From positions 2,108,001-2,172,000 of the forward strand of contig NZ_OU015584.1 of NCBI RefSeq assembly GCF_907165195.1: DNA of 64,000 nucleotides, written 5' to 3'. The position numbers were made by a program, and so were the translations under genes. The notes beneath the pieces are model-generated. The model had not been told where the DNA came from and ran no database searches. It was given only the letters and a program-made list of their open reading frames with translations. The stretch's first letter is position 1; each line of letters opens with the position of its first letter. This stretch comes from Parvicella tangerina. Its GTDB lineage: Bacteria; Bacteroidota; Bacteroidia; Flavobacteriales_D; Parvicellaceae. Shown piece after piece: positions 9,337 through 17,685 of this stretch.

Positions 9337-10986
9337 ATGTTAAAGGCAACCATATTAATCACTCTTCTCTTGGCGTTTTTGCTGACTTCTTGCTACAGGT
9401 CAGCAGAAGCAGATCTCATCATTCATAATGCGAACATCGTCTCTATGGATACGGACAGTACAGTTCACGAAGCTATGGCGATAAAAGATGGGAAAATCAT
9501 TGCCTTGGGTAAAGAAAACCAAATCCTAAACAAATATACTGCTGCAACAAAGGTTGATGCTCAAACCGCTACTATTCTACCTGGTTTTTATGATGCTCAC
9601 TGTCATTTTTTAGGATATGGATTGAGTAAAATGCAACTAGAATTGTACGATCTCAATTCTATGGAAGAAATCGTTGAGGCTTGCAAGGGTTATCAGTTAT
9701 CCAACGCAGAAGAGTGGATTGTTGGTAGGGGTTGGGACAATACAGATTGGGAAGACCAATCCTTTCCTGATAACAAGTTGTTGAACGAAGCATTTCCGAA
9801 CACCCCTGTGTTATTAAGGAGAATTGATGGACATGGGGCGCTGGCCAATCAAAAAGCACTGACATTGGCAGGAATTTCAGATACAACTTCTATTTCAGGC
9901 GGACACATTGAAATTCTAGATGGACAACTTACTGGAATGTTAATGGATAACGCTGTTGACAAAGTACTCGATGTCATTCCTGAGCCTTCAAAAAACAAGA
10001 AAACTCAGGCGATTCTTAAAGCTCAGGAAGATTGCCTTGAGTACGGATTGACTACCGTAACAGATGCAGGACTTAAAAAAGATGAAGCACTTCTGCTTCA
10101 GGAATTAGAAAAAGAAGGACTCCTGAAAATGAGAGTTTACGTCATGCTCGCTGATAGTAAGGAGAATTTTGACTATTTCCTAGACAGTATTGGTCACCCA
10201 GTTGAAACGGAACGCGTGAACATCAGAGGGTTTAAATTCTATGGTGATGGTTCATTAGGGAGTCGATCCGCTTGCCTAACACGACCGTATTACGATATTC
10301 AAGATACCACAGTGTACGGTTTTATGCTAAATGAAGCCGCTTACTTCAAGGAGATGGCACAAAGAATTCTCAAAACAGATTTTCAGATGTGTACACACTG
10401 TATTGGAGATAGCGCTGCCAGAACACTTTTGAACATTTACGGGGAAGTTCTGGGAGGCTACAATGATAAACGGTGGCGTATAGAACATGCTCAGATCATT
10501 CATCCTGACGACTATCACTTATTTGCAGACTATACGATCATTCCGTCTGTTCAGCCTACACATGCTACTTCTGATATGTTATGGGCCGTGAATCGTTTAG
10601 GAGACAAACGACTTAGAGATAGCTATGCTTATAAAAAGTTAATGCAACAAAACTACCTGATTGCTCTGGGAACAGATTTTCCTATTGAAAACATTAGCCC
10701 CATCGAAACCTTTTACGCAGCAGTGGCTCGAAAGAACCTTGAAGGCAACCCAAAGAACGGTTTTCAAATAGAAAATGCCTTATCCAGATGGAATGCAATG
10801 AAAGGTATGACAATCTGGGCGGCTTTGGCTAATTTTGAAGAGACGCACAAAGGATCACTGGAAGTAGGAAAAGATGCAGATTTTGTAATCCTCTCACAGG
10901 ATATCCTCGGAGTACCAGAGGAGTTGATTCTGGACACTTATGTAAAATCCACCTATATCTTAGGTGAAAAAGTTTATGGAGAATAA
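9337..10986 (+). CDS. YtcJ-like amidohydrolase, lipoprotein
   Basis: A 549-residue metal-dependent hydrolase of the amidohydrolase superfamily, subtype 3. The N-terminus is a lipoprotein signal with lipobox LLTSC (Cys19). The composite N-terminal beta-sandwich (NIVSMDTDSTVHEAMAIKDG) leads to the metal ligands DAHCHF. Further ligands are likely in the FKFYGDGSLGSR region, EHAQIIHPDD and GTDFPI. The C-terminal strands GKDADFVILSQD complete the composite domain. The family hydrolyses exocyclic amide or related bonds in small molecules; the substrate is unknown. An upstream in-frame TTG at 9313 exists, but the ATG gives the normal signal peptide. Its stop overlaps the next start by 1 base (TAATG), so the genes are co-translated. 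Confidence 0.85.
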   Translation: MLKATILITLLLAFLLTSCYRSAEADLIIHNANIVSMDTDSTVHEAMAIKDGKIIALGKENQILNKYTAATKVDAQTATILPGFYDAHCHFLGYGLSKMQLELYDLNSMEEIVEACKGYQLSNAEEWIVGRGWDNTDWEDQSFPDNKLLNEAFPNTPVLLRRIDGHGALANQKALTLAGISDTTSISGGHIEILDGQLTGMLMDNAVDKVLDVIPEPSKNKKTQAILKAQEDCLEYGLTTVTDAGLKKDEALLLQELEKEGLLKMRVYVMLADSKENFDYFLDSIGHPVETERVNIRGFKFYGDGSLGSRSACLTRPYYDIQDTTVYGFMLNEAAYFKEMAQRILKTDFQMCTHCIGDSAARTLLNIYGEVLGGYNDKRWRIEHAQIIHPDDYHLFADYTIIPSVQPTHATSDMLWAVNRLGDKRLRDSYAYKKLMQQNYLIALGTDFPIENISPIETFYAAVARKNLEGNPKNGFQIENALSRWNAMKGMTIWAALANFEETHKGSLEVGKDADFVILSQDILGVPEELILDTYVKSTYILGEKVYGE

Positions 10987-11918
10987 TGAAAGATTTCAGT
11001 TTACTAAAAGAAATGGTTGGAATTCACGCACCTTCAGGAAATGAAGGCGCAATGACAAAATTCCTACTGGATTATATTGAAAAGAATAAAAAGAATTGGA
11101 AAGTTCAACCTGAAATCTTTTCTGGGGACGGCTTTCAAGACTGTATCATTTTAAAATTCGGGAATCCCAGAACAGCCATTTTTGCACATACAGACTCTAT
11201 TGGTTTTACGGTTAAATATGGTAAGGAATTAATCAAAGTGGGAGGACCTGTCACTGAAGACGGCTTTAAACTTTGTGGAACGGATAGCAAAGGTTATTTT
11301 GAAACCGAGCTAGTGGTCTTAGAGAATGAAGACGAACCAACGAAATATGAATATTTGTTAGATCGGGAAATAGATCGCGGAACTGATCTTTCTTTTTTGC
11401 CCAACTGGAGAGAAGATGAGCGCTTCATACAATCCTGTTACATGGATAATCGATTAGGTGTTTGGACAGCTCTTCAGGTTGCCGAAACACTCGAAAACGG
11501 TGTCATCTGCTTTTCTACTTATGAAGAACACAGAGGAGGATCAGTAGGCTTCCTAGGAAAGTACATTTATGAGAACTGGAGTGTAAAACAAGCCCTGATT
11601 AGTGATATCACGTGGGTTACTGAAGGGATTCTTCACGATAAGGGAGTGGCTATCAGCATTAGGGACAGTGGTATTCCAAGAAAAAGCTATGTAGATAGGA
11701 TACGTTCGTTGGCTAAAGAATCTGGCATTGCTTATCAATTGGAAGTAGAATCTGCAGGAGGAAGTGATGGAAATCAATTACAAGCTTCCCCCTACCCTTT
11801 TGATTGGTGCTTTATTGGTGCTCCAGAAGACCATGTTCATACTCCTAATGAAAAGGTTCATAAAAATGATATTGCCGCCATGGTTGATTTATATGTATAT
11901 TTAATGAAACATTTATAA
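10986..11918 (+). CDS. M42/M20-like metallopeptidase
   Basis: A 310-residue cytoplasmic zinc peptidase. Metal-ligand and catalytic regions are recognisable: AIFAHTDSIGF (His-x-Asp), CYMDNRLGVW (bridging Asp), STYEEHRGG (catalytic and ligand Glu), LISDITWV (ligand Asp) and a terminal GAPEDHVHTPNE (ligand His), the order typical of M42 glutamyl/lysine aminopeptidases. There is no signal peptide. It overlaps the upstream amidohydrolase by one base, suggesting that the two act on the same class of amides or peptides. The exact subfamily is uncertain because it is shorter than typical M42 enzymes (about 340-360 residues). Confidence 0.78.
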   Translation: MKDFSLLKEMVGIHAPSGNEGAMTKFLLDYIEKNKKNWKVQPEIFSGDGFQDCIILKFGNPRTAIFAHTDSIGFTVKYGKELIKVGGPVTEDGFKLCGTDSKGYFETELVVLENEDEPTKYEYLLDREIDRGTDLSFLPNWREDERFIQSCYMDNRLGVWTALQVAETLENGVICFSTYEEHRGGSVGFLGKYIYENWSVKQALISDITWVTEGILHDKGVAISIRDSGIPRKSYVDRIRSLAKESGIAYQLEVESAGGSDGNQLQASPYPFDWCFIGAPEDHVHTPNEKVHKNDIAAMVDLYVYLMKHL

Positions 11919-11924
11919 GTGATT

Positions 11925-12287
11925 ATGATGATTGCTCCTAAAACACTATTACTACCCTTATTTATCGTGATAAGTTTGGGGATATGGAGTCAACATAAGA
12001 CTTCTCCGAAAATGGTTAATGAAAATGATGTTTTAGAAGGAGTAGCAATTCAACCTTCAGAGGCATTAGCGATTGCTGCACCCTATCTTGAGGAACACGC
12101 AACTGATCATTGGAACACTGAAAAGCCTTTGCTTACTTACATCATTTGGAGGGGTAACTATTACTATATTTCTAAAACCAATTACCCGGCAAAAACGATT
12201 AACTACTATTTACAACCAGCCGTAAAAGTAAACACACGGTCAGGTAAAGTAAGTTTTACAACAACATCGAATAAAAAGAAGAAATAG
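11925..12287 (+). CDS. small secreted protein, function unknown
   Basis: About 120 residues with an N-terminal signal peptide (hydrophobic core LLLPLFIVISLGIW) and a lysine-rich C-terminal end. The mature part contains SEALAIAAPYLEEHA and a tyrosine-rich strand WRGNYYYISKTNYP. I do not recognise the family; the pattern recalls small PepSY-like domains but this is weak. The in-frame GTG at 11919 directly abuts the previous stop; the ATGs at 11925 and 11928 are more likely starts. It sits between the M42-like gene and ybaB in one tightly spaced operon. Confidence 0.6.
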   Translation: MMIAPKTLLLPLFIVISLGIWSQHKTSPKMVNENDVLEGVAIQPSEALAIAAPYLEEHATDHWNTEKPLLTYIIWRGNYYYISKTNYPAKTINYYLQPAVKVNTRSGKVSFTTTSNKKKK

Positions 12288-12295
12288 ATCAGACT

Positions 12296-12616
12296 ATGTT
12301 TGGAAACCAAAACATGCAAGAGATGATGGCTAAACTGCAAGAAATGCAAGGAGCCGTTGAAGAATCCAAAAAAAGACTTGAAGCAGTTTATGTTAAAGGC
12401 GAATCGGATGATGAACGTGTCCGTTTCGTCATGAATGGGAACCGGGAGGTATCTGATGTTAGAATTGACGAATCGCTTTTAGCTCCAGAACATAAAGTAG
12501 CTCTTGAACGAATGATTGAACAAGCCTTTAACAAGTGTATTGAGAATGTGAATCACATTAATGAAGGCGAAATGAAAAACACAGCAATGGGAATGTTCCC
12601 AGGGTTTGGAGGATAA
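12296..12616 (+). CDS. ybaB: YbaB/EbfC family nucleoid-associated protein
   Basis: A 106-residue protein of typical YbaB/EbfC length. The glycine/methionine-rich ends, the first helix (MQEMMAKLQEMQGAVEESKKRLEA) and the central strands VRFVMNGNREVSDVRIDESLL followed by a long second helix match the family, whose dimer binds DNA like tweezers. In many bacteria ybaB is linked to dnaX and recR; here it lies in an operon with an M42-like peptidase and a repeat protein instead. The next gene starts 2 bases after its stop. Confidence 0.85.
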   Translation: MFGNQNMQEMMAKLQEMQGAVEESKKRLEAVYVKGESDDERVRFVMNGNREVSDVRIDESLLAPEHKVALERMIEQAFNKCIENVNHINEGEMKNTAMGMFPGFGG

Positions 12617-12618
12617 TC

Positions 12619-13095
12619 ATGGGCTTATTAGACATTTTCAAAAACAAGGGCAAGCAGGATCTGTCTAAAGCGGAACCGCTCAAAATGCAGGTAACTGCAT
12701 ACCCCATAAAGATTCTCGTAGCATGGGGTGAAGCCATTGAAGGCAATCAAAAGCTAAGAAATTGGCTAATCAAGAATAACTACGAAGAGTTAGGAATGTT
12801 TTGTTTCGCACTGCGCAATGATCGGAAAGCACAGAAATGGTTAATGAAACAAGGTTACCCCCACTTTGTCGCTTTGATCAAAGGTATTGAAGGGGATAAG
12901 AAAGCTCGTGAATGGTTAATCAAAAATAATTTTGAAGTCCTTTACCACATGTCACTGGCTGCTGACGGAAGTGTGGATGCAAAGCGATTTCTTCTTTCCT
13001 ATGATAAAGTTTACGCTGCATTGGCTAAAAAAATGGAGAGAGTAAAAGATGATATCGAATGGAGTAATAATGATATTCACACCATCAACCCTTAA
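12619..13095 (+). CDS. uncharacterised repeat protein linked to ybaB
   Basis: A 158-residue cytoplasmic protein built largely of three related helical units of about 35 residues, each containing a basic W-L-x-K-x-x-Y/F core: RNWLIKNNYEEL, QKWLMKQGYPHF and REWLIKNNFEVL, preceded by acidic glycine turns (IEGNQK, RNDRK, IEGDKK). I do not know a named family. It starts 2 bases after ybaB and is probably translationally coupled to it. Confidence 0.7.
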   Translation: MGLLDIFKNKGKQDLSKAEPLKMQVTAYPIKILVAWGEAIEGNQKLRNWLIKNNYEELGMFCFALRNDRKAQKWLMKQGYPHFVALIKGIEGDKKAREWLIKNNFEVLYHMSLAADGSVDAKRFLLSYDKVYAALAKKMERVKDDIEWSNNDIHTINP

Positions 13096-13133
13096 AGGTT
13101 AATTGCTATATTTACAAGACAAACGGAGCAACT

Positions 13134-13880
13134 ATGAGTAAGATTAAAGCTATTATTATAGACGATATCAAAGACGCCAGAGACAACATTAGACTAGACA
13201 TTGAGTCTTACACACCAGATGTTGAGGTTATTGGTGAAGCGGATGGAGTCGTATCGGGTGCCAAAGCAATCAAAGAACTCAACCCTGATGTAGTTTTTCT
13301 GGACATCCAAATGCAGGACGGCACTGGCTTTGACCTTTTAGATATTGTAAATTCTTCTCAATTTAAAGTGATCTTTACCACAGCTAGTGATGAGTATGCG
13401 ATAAGGGCCTTTAGAATGTCAGCGATAGACTATCTATTGAAACCCATTGACCCTGATGAACTCGTTGAGTCGGTTAAGAAAGTAAAAGAAATGGAAAAGC
13501 TTTCTAAAGACAGTTACGAGATTCTTCAAGAAGGTATTAAGAATCACAAGCAACTTACTAGACTAGCTCTTAACACCCTAGAAAAAATTCATATTATTGA
13601 AATTGAAGATATCGTTAGATGCGAATCATCTGTTAACTACACTTCTTTTTATCTAAAGGATGGCACCAGACACATGGTGACCAAAACACTTAAAGAATAT
13701 GATGAACTCTTAAGTCCGCTTGGTTTCATCCGTGTACATCAGACGCATCTCGTGAACGCAAAACTGGTCAAAGAGTTTGTCAAAACAGATGGAGGTTACT
13801 TGATTATGAAAGATGGATCAAATGTTCCAGTTTCCACAAGAAAGAAGCAAGCGGTTGTTGAGGCATTGAGCAATTTATAG
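13134..13880 (+). CDS. LytTR-family response regulator
   Basis: A 248-residue two-domain regulator. The receiver domain (about 1-120) has the acidic pocket IIDDIKD, the phosphoacceptor Asp in VVFLDIQMQDGTG and the conserved Lys in YLLKPID. The LytTR DNA-binding domain (about 145-245) shows EDIVRCESSVNYTSFYLKDG and the terminal VPVSTRKK. Such regulators usually pair with a membrane LytS/histidine kinase of the His_kinase family; none is adjacent, so it is an orphan here. It is 38 bases downstream of the repeat protein and has an AT-rich TATATTTA motif at 13107-13114, which may be its own promoter. Confidence 0.9.
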   Translation: MSKIKAIIIDDIKDARDNIRLDIESYTPDVEVIGEADGVVSGAKAIKELNPDVVFLDIQMQDGTGFDLLDIVNSSQFKVIFTTASDEYAIRAFRMSAIDYLLKPIDPDELVESVKKVKEMEKLSKDSYEILQEGIKNHKQLTRLALNTLEKIHIIEIEDIVRCESSVNYTSFYLKDGTRHMVTKTLKEYDELLSPLGFIRVHQTHLVNAKLVKEFVKTDGGYLIMKDGSNVPVSTRKKQAVVEALSNL

Positions 13881-13909
13881 TATTGCTTGCTTTACACTAT
13901 CTAAATCGA

Positions 13910-16354
13910 CTACTCTCGAGTCACGCTAATGAAAGTTGTTTTATCTTCTGTGCTACATCTAAGCAGATAAACGCCTGGAGCATGCGGTAATTCTATCATT
14001 TCTCCACTAGAAGATATCCTATTTGTTTGGCAGTGCTTACCGTCTATTTGATAAACATCAATAATCATTGTTTCCAACAAATTATAAACTACTGTCAAAT
14101 GCCCATTAGAGGGGTTAGGATATACGACTAAATTCAATTCATCAAGCGGTTCAGACACGCCTAATCCCTGAACAAGTGTACAAGAGGAAGTGTCACTGCA
14201 AGCTCCTTCCGTAACTATCACTGCATAATTTCCGTCTACTGATGGTGTGAAGGTTGATAGGTTCTCTCCTGAAAGACCTGAGCCGTCCCCGCAGTCTATC
14301 CATTGATATCCAGATGCAGCTGTATTGTTCGCTGTTAACTCATTATTAACCAAAGAAACGCCAACATCAATAGCTGATGGTTCAGTAATCGTCACCATTC
14401 CCTGTGTTATACATCCATTCCCATCTGTAACAGTATAGTTATATGTTCCAGCGGAAAGATTTGCAGGATCATTGACTCCCCAATCCTCGGTATATGGAGA
14501 AGTCCCTCCCGTTATCGATAAACTCGCTGAACCATCAGACAAACCATAGCAACTTACCATATTAGTTGTACTAGAAACCGTTGGACCACCCACATCGGTT
14601 ATGGTTACACTTTCTGTAATACTACAACCCGCACCATCTGTGATCAACACGCTATAAGTTCCTGCACTTAATGCCATCGGGTCTTCACTGCCCCAATTTT
14701 CTGAATAAGGTGAAGTTCCCCCAGAAATACTCAAGGTAGCCGATCCGTCCGAATTGCCACAATTAGAAGAGGTTGTTGATGAACTTGCTACCAACTGAGA
14801 GGGCTCATTAATGGTTACGCTTCCTTGAGTTGCACATCCATTCCCATCCGTAATAGTATAGTTATATGTTCCAGCGGAAAGATTTGCAGGATCATTGGCT
14901 CCCCAATCCTCGGTATATGGAGAAGTCCCTCCCGATATCGATAAACTTGCTGAACCATCAGACAAACCATAGCAACTTACCATATTAGTTGTACTAGAAA
15001 CCGTTGGACCACCCACATCGGTTATGGTTACACTTTCTGTAATACTACAACCCGCACCATCTGTGATCAACACGCTATAAGTTCCTGCACTTAATGCCAT
15101 CGGGTCTTCACTCCCCCAATCTTCTGAATAAGGTGAAGTTCCCCCAGAAATACTCAAAGTAGCCGATCCGTCCGAATTACCACAATTAGAAGACGTTGTT
15201 GACGAACTTGCTACCAACTGAGAGGGCTCATTGATGGTTACAGTTCCTTGCACACTGCAACCATCACTATCTGTAACAGTATAGTTATGAGTACCCGCAT
15301 TCAAATTATTTGGATCACTTGTCCCCCATGACTCTATATATCCCGCTGTTCCACCAGAAATAGTCAGCGTTGAAGATCCATCTGAAAGACCATTACAACT
15401 TACATCCTGAACACTTGAGGATACTGAGAGCGACATGTAGTTACATGACTGCTCATACGTAACTCTGGACGAAGACATTACAGAATCTTGAAATACATCA
15501 AACTTTTCACATTCCCCTTTTAACGTGTGTGCCAACCACGGTTCAACAAAGTCAAAAAGCACTTGATGTTGCTCAGTTCTAGAAATAGATATCCCAGAGG
15601 AAGAAGTTGATTCTCCAAAGTCACAGTTAAAATTTGAATTAGCAAAGTAGCAATGCGCACCTCCCGTTATGGAAACTAGTGTTTTACAGTCACTTGCCAA
15701 ACTATCATACATTGGAATGTGATGATCTGCTGGAGGGGTAACCCCATCCTGACTACCACTAAAAATAACCGAAGGCACGGTAATCGATCGTGCAGAGTTT
15801 ATAGAAGAAACCCCATTTGTTGTCGACTCAGCTGGTGCTAAACCTACAAGCGTCTTCAGGTTTGAATTACCATTTTGACACAATGAATCAGCTGCGAGAA
15901 AAGCCGCACCACCTCCCATGGAATGCCCCATCAAAGCAGTATTTGCAGCCACACCGTTATATAGGATAGAAGAAGCATTTGATCCTTCTGACTGAATTTT
16001 ACTTACTAAGAACTGTAGATCCCACCCAAACTCTTGATGATCTGTTCCAAGGATACTACCCTCTGTTCTTGGAAAAACCATGATATACCCTTTGGGCACC
16101 AATTCCTCCCAAATGTTCTCATAAGCACTCCAAGCCATCACAAACCCATGTCCGAAGACAATGACGGGGTATTGGCCGCTGGCGATAGGAACGTTATTCC
16201 CTGCTGTATTAGCGGGATAATATACCTCTGTTTGGATTACCCGGTTTGATCTATCAGGATCAACATAATCTTCTTGAAAATGACCCACTGCATATTGGGC
16301 GTTAATATTTATTAAGCAGAAAAGAGTGATTAGGGTGGTAAAAAAAGTTTTCAT
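13910..16354 (-). CDS. secreted alpha/beta hydrolase with SprB repeats and T9SS sorting domain
   Basis: An 814-residue exported protein. After a signal peptide (ending NINAQ) comes a chlorophyllase/polyester-hydrolase-like domain (about 20-285): oxyanion segment VIVFGHGFVMAW, nucleophile elbow MGHSMGGG, acid region GSQDGVTPP and histidine in GGAHCYF. Five SprB repeats of about 70 residues follow, each with the pattern GxSDGSAxLxISGGTxPY-W-L-AGTY. Next is an Ig-like segment and a type A T9SS C-terminal domain (VVYPNPSNGH ... GVYLLRC). It is probably secreted and anchored on the cell surface. The ATG at 16354 is used because it gives a normal signal peptide; the frame extends to 16399. Repeats 2-3 and 4-5 are near-identical copies. 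Confidence 0.85.
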   Translation of the reverse strand: MKTFFTTLITLFCLININAQYAVGHFQEDYVDPDRSNRVIQTEVYYPANTAGNNVPIASGQYPVIVFGHGFVMAWSAYENIWEELVPKGYIMVFPRTEGSILGTDHQEFGWDLQFLVSKIQSEGSNASSILYNGVAANTALMGHSMGGGAAFLAADSLCQNGNSNLKTLVGLAPAESTTNGVSSINSARSITVPSVIFSGSQDGVTPPADHHIPMYDSLASDCKTLVSITGGAHCYFANSNFNCDFGESTSSSGISISRTEQHQVLFDFVEPWLAHTLKGECEKFDVFQDSVMSSSRVTYEQSCNYMSLSVSSSVQDVSCNGLSDGSSTLTISGGTAGYIESWGTSDPNNLNAGTHNYTVTDSDGCSVQGTVTINEPSQLVASSSTTSSNCGNSDGSATLSISGGTSPYSEDWGSEDPMALSAGTYSVLITDGAGCSITESVTITDVGGPTVSSTTNMVSCYGLSDGSASLSISGGTSPYTEDWGANDPANLSAGTYNYTITDGNGCATQGSVTINEPSQLVASSSTTSSNCGNSDGSATLSISGGTSPYSENWGSEDPMALSAGTYSVLITDGAGCSITESVTITDVGGPTVSSTTNMVSCYGLSDGSASLSITGGTSPYTEDWGVNDPANLSAGTYNYTVTDGNGCITQGMVTITEPSAIDVGVSLVNNELTANNTAASGYQWIDCGDGSGLSGENLSTFTPSVDGNYAVIVTEGACSDTSSCTLVQGLGVSEPLDELNLVVYPNPSNGHLTVVYNLLETMIIDVYQIDGKHCQTNRISSSGEMIELPHAPGVYLLRCSTEDKTTFISVTRE
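14405..15245 (-). repeat. 423-bp tandem duplication inside the SprB-repeat gene
   Basis: Two adjacent near-identical blocks are offset by exactly 423 bases at several anchor points (14411/14834, 14589/15012, 14791/15214). The period is 141 codons, two SprB repeats, so the frame is kept. Few substitutions separate the copies, pointing to recent duplication. Confidence 0.85.
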
Positions 16355-16444
16355 GGTTCTATTAGTTTGGATGCATAAATATAAACTAATAACACACATT
16401 AGTTTACCTTAGTTTGATAAGCGGTTTATTACAATCATGAACGG

Positions 16445-16757
16445 TTATCTAAGGTAATAGTGAGACGACACATTGTTTAGTCTAATATTCGCCTGCGTTA
16501 TTTCTCCTCCATTCAGAATGATAAATTTACCAAACTCTTCGGGCTCTCCATCTTCATTCTTCATACCTTATTCTTTCTAAGTATGTTGAGTAATACCGAT
16601 TGTCTGACACCAAGTAATTGGTATCTTCATCCGTCAACAATTTCTTATCTATTATCATTTGTAAAGCGAAGACCTTATTTCTTTTCCAATCTTTGTATCC
16701 AAGTGAAATTTTGGTAAAAAAATAAACTGCTGCCTGCGAATAAAACTCATGAACGAA
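16445..16757 (-). pseudogene. decayed gene remnant on the minus strand
   Basis: The 473-base gap between the SprB hydrolase and the next + gene is not featureless. On the minus strand an open stretch from 16757 to 16554 (about 67 codons, no upstream ATG or obvious start) has protein-like composition, for example LGYKDWKRNKVFALQM and LLTDEDTNYLVSDNRYY. It overlaps a 39-codon ATG frame at 16564-16445 in a frame shifted by one base. The two fit as one broken gene with a frameshift near 16560 and a lost 5' end. No family recognised. The remaining bases to 16827 show no other feature. Confidence 0.35.
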
Positions 16758-16827
16758 TCATTTAAATGTATGAATGACCAACAGAAATACTACAATTTCG
16801 TAAATTGCCAGTAATATTTAACACATT

Positions 16828-17457
16828 ATGAACGAACACAATCAGGAAACGGACTTCAGATTGGTAGAACGAAAACGAATTCTTAGAGGACTCCGTAATT
16901 ACGATTTGTATACTGACTCTGGCACCTCCCCTATTTATACGATTGAAGAAAAAGGTGGATTCTTTAAAAAACTAATTCGAGTTGTTTTTGGAGAAGCCAT
17001 GGCTGGAATGCGTTTTTTGGTTAAAGATGAGCATGGTCAACTTAGATTTCAACTAAAAAAGAGTGTTGGTCCTGCAACTACGGCTTATTTAAGACTGCTG
17101 AATGCAGAGGGAATTGAAATCTGCAGAGCAGGCAATCCAATTAAGTTTAAGGACGATTCTTTTATTGAGATCTTTGACATGAATAAAAAGATCATCTTCA
17201 AGTCAGGCCTATCGCACCAACGGAGATGGTTTCCCCTTCACATATACCGTTCTGAGCATGTACAAACCGACTGGTTGAGCGCTACCATTTCTGGAGACAT
17301 TTACATGAGATTACGAAGAGAAGACAGTCGTATTGCCAGTTCAGGCAACGAATACTCCCTTGACTTTACGGAAGCTCCCAAATCGGAAGAAGAGTTGATC
17401 AACATGGTCAACTTTGCCATTCTGGCGGACTATCAGTTTGACCATAGGAATGATTGA
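16828..17457 (+). CDS. cytoplasmic protein, function unknown
   Basis: A 209-residue protein without signal peptide or membrane segment. The core (about 20-130) alternates strands such as YDLYTDSGTSPIYTIEE, MRFLVKDEHGQLRFQLKK, AYLRLLNAEGIEICRAG and IIFKSGLS. It vaguely recalls the LURP-one/Tubby-like beta-barrel, but I would not assign it. It is the last backbone gene before the cassette region. Confidence 0.6.
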   Translation: MNEHNQETDFRLVERKRILRGLRNYDLYTDSGTSPIYTIEEKGGFFKKLIRVVFGEAMAGMRFLVKDEHGQLRFQLKKSVGPATTAYLRLLNAEGIEICRAGNPIKFKDDSFIEIFDMNKKIIFKSGLSHQRRWFPLHIYRSEHVQTDWLSATISGDIYMRLRREDSRIASSGNEYSLDFTEAPKSEEELINMVNFAILADYQFDHRND

Positions 17458-17559
17458 GGCCCATAATTTATCCCCTGATAACCTCTAATAAAACAAGGGC
17501 TGAAACAGCAATAGCCTCATCATTCTAAAAGCAAATGAAATTTATTAAATTTGTGGAAC

Positions 17560-17607
17560 ACATAATGGATATATCAACCACTAGTGGTTGATATATATAA
17601 GTTAGGC
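17560..17607 (+). other. attC-like site 0: left boundary of the cassette array
   Basis: A perfect 28-bp palindrome (17569-17596, centre at 17582/17583, containing ACTAGT) is followed 4 bases later by GTTAGGC (17601-17607), an exact match to the integron core GTTRRRY. The extended GTTAGGCTCC is the exact inverse of GGAGCCTAAC at 18682-18691, so the two bracket the first cassette. The left box is degenerate (around ACATAAT, 17560-17566). No integrase gene or attI-like site was seen upstream. Confidence 0.45.
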
Positions 17608-17685
17608 TCCATTAAGAAATAACAACATATCCAGAAGGATATATAAGCCTAATTTACTGGCATTAATTATGCAAGTTTGTAATAA

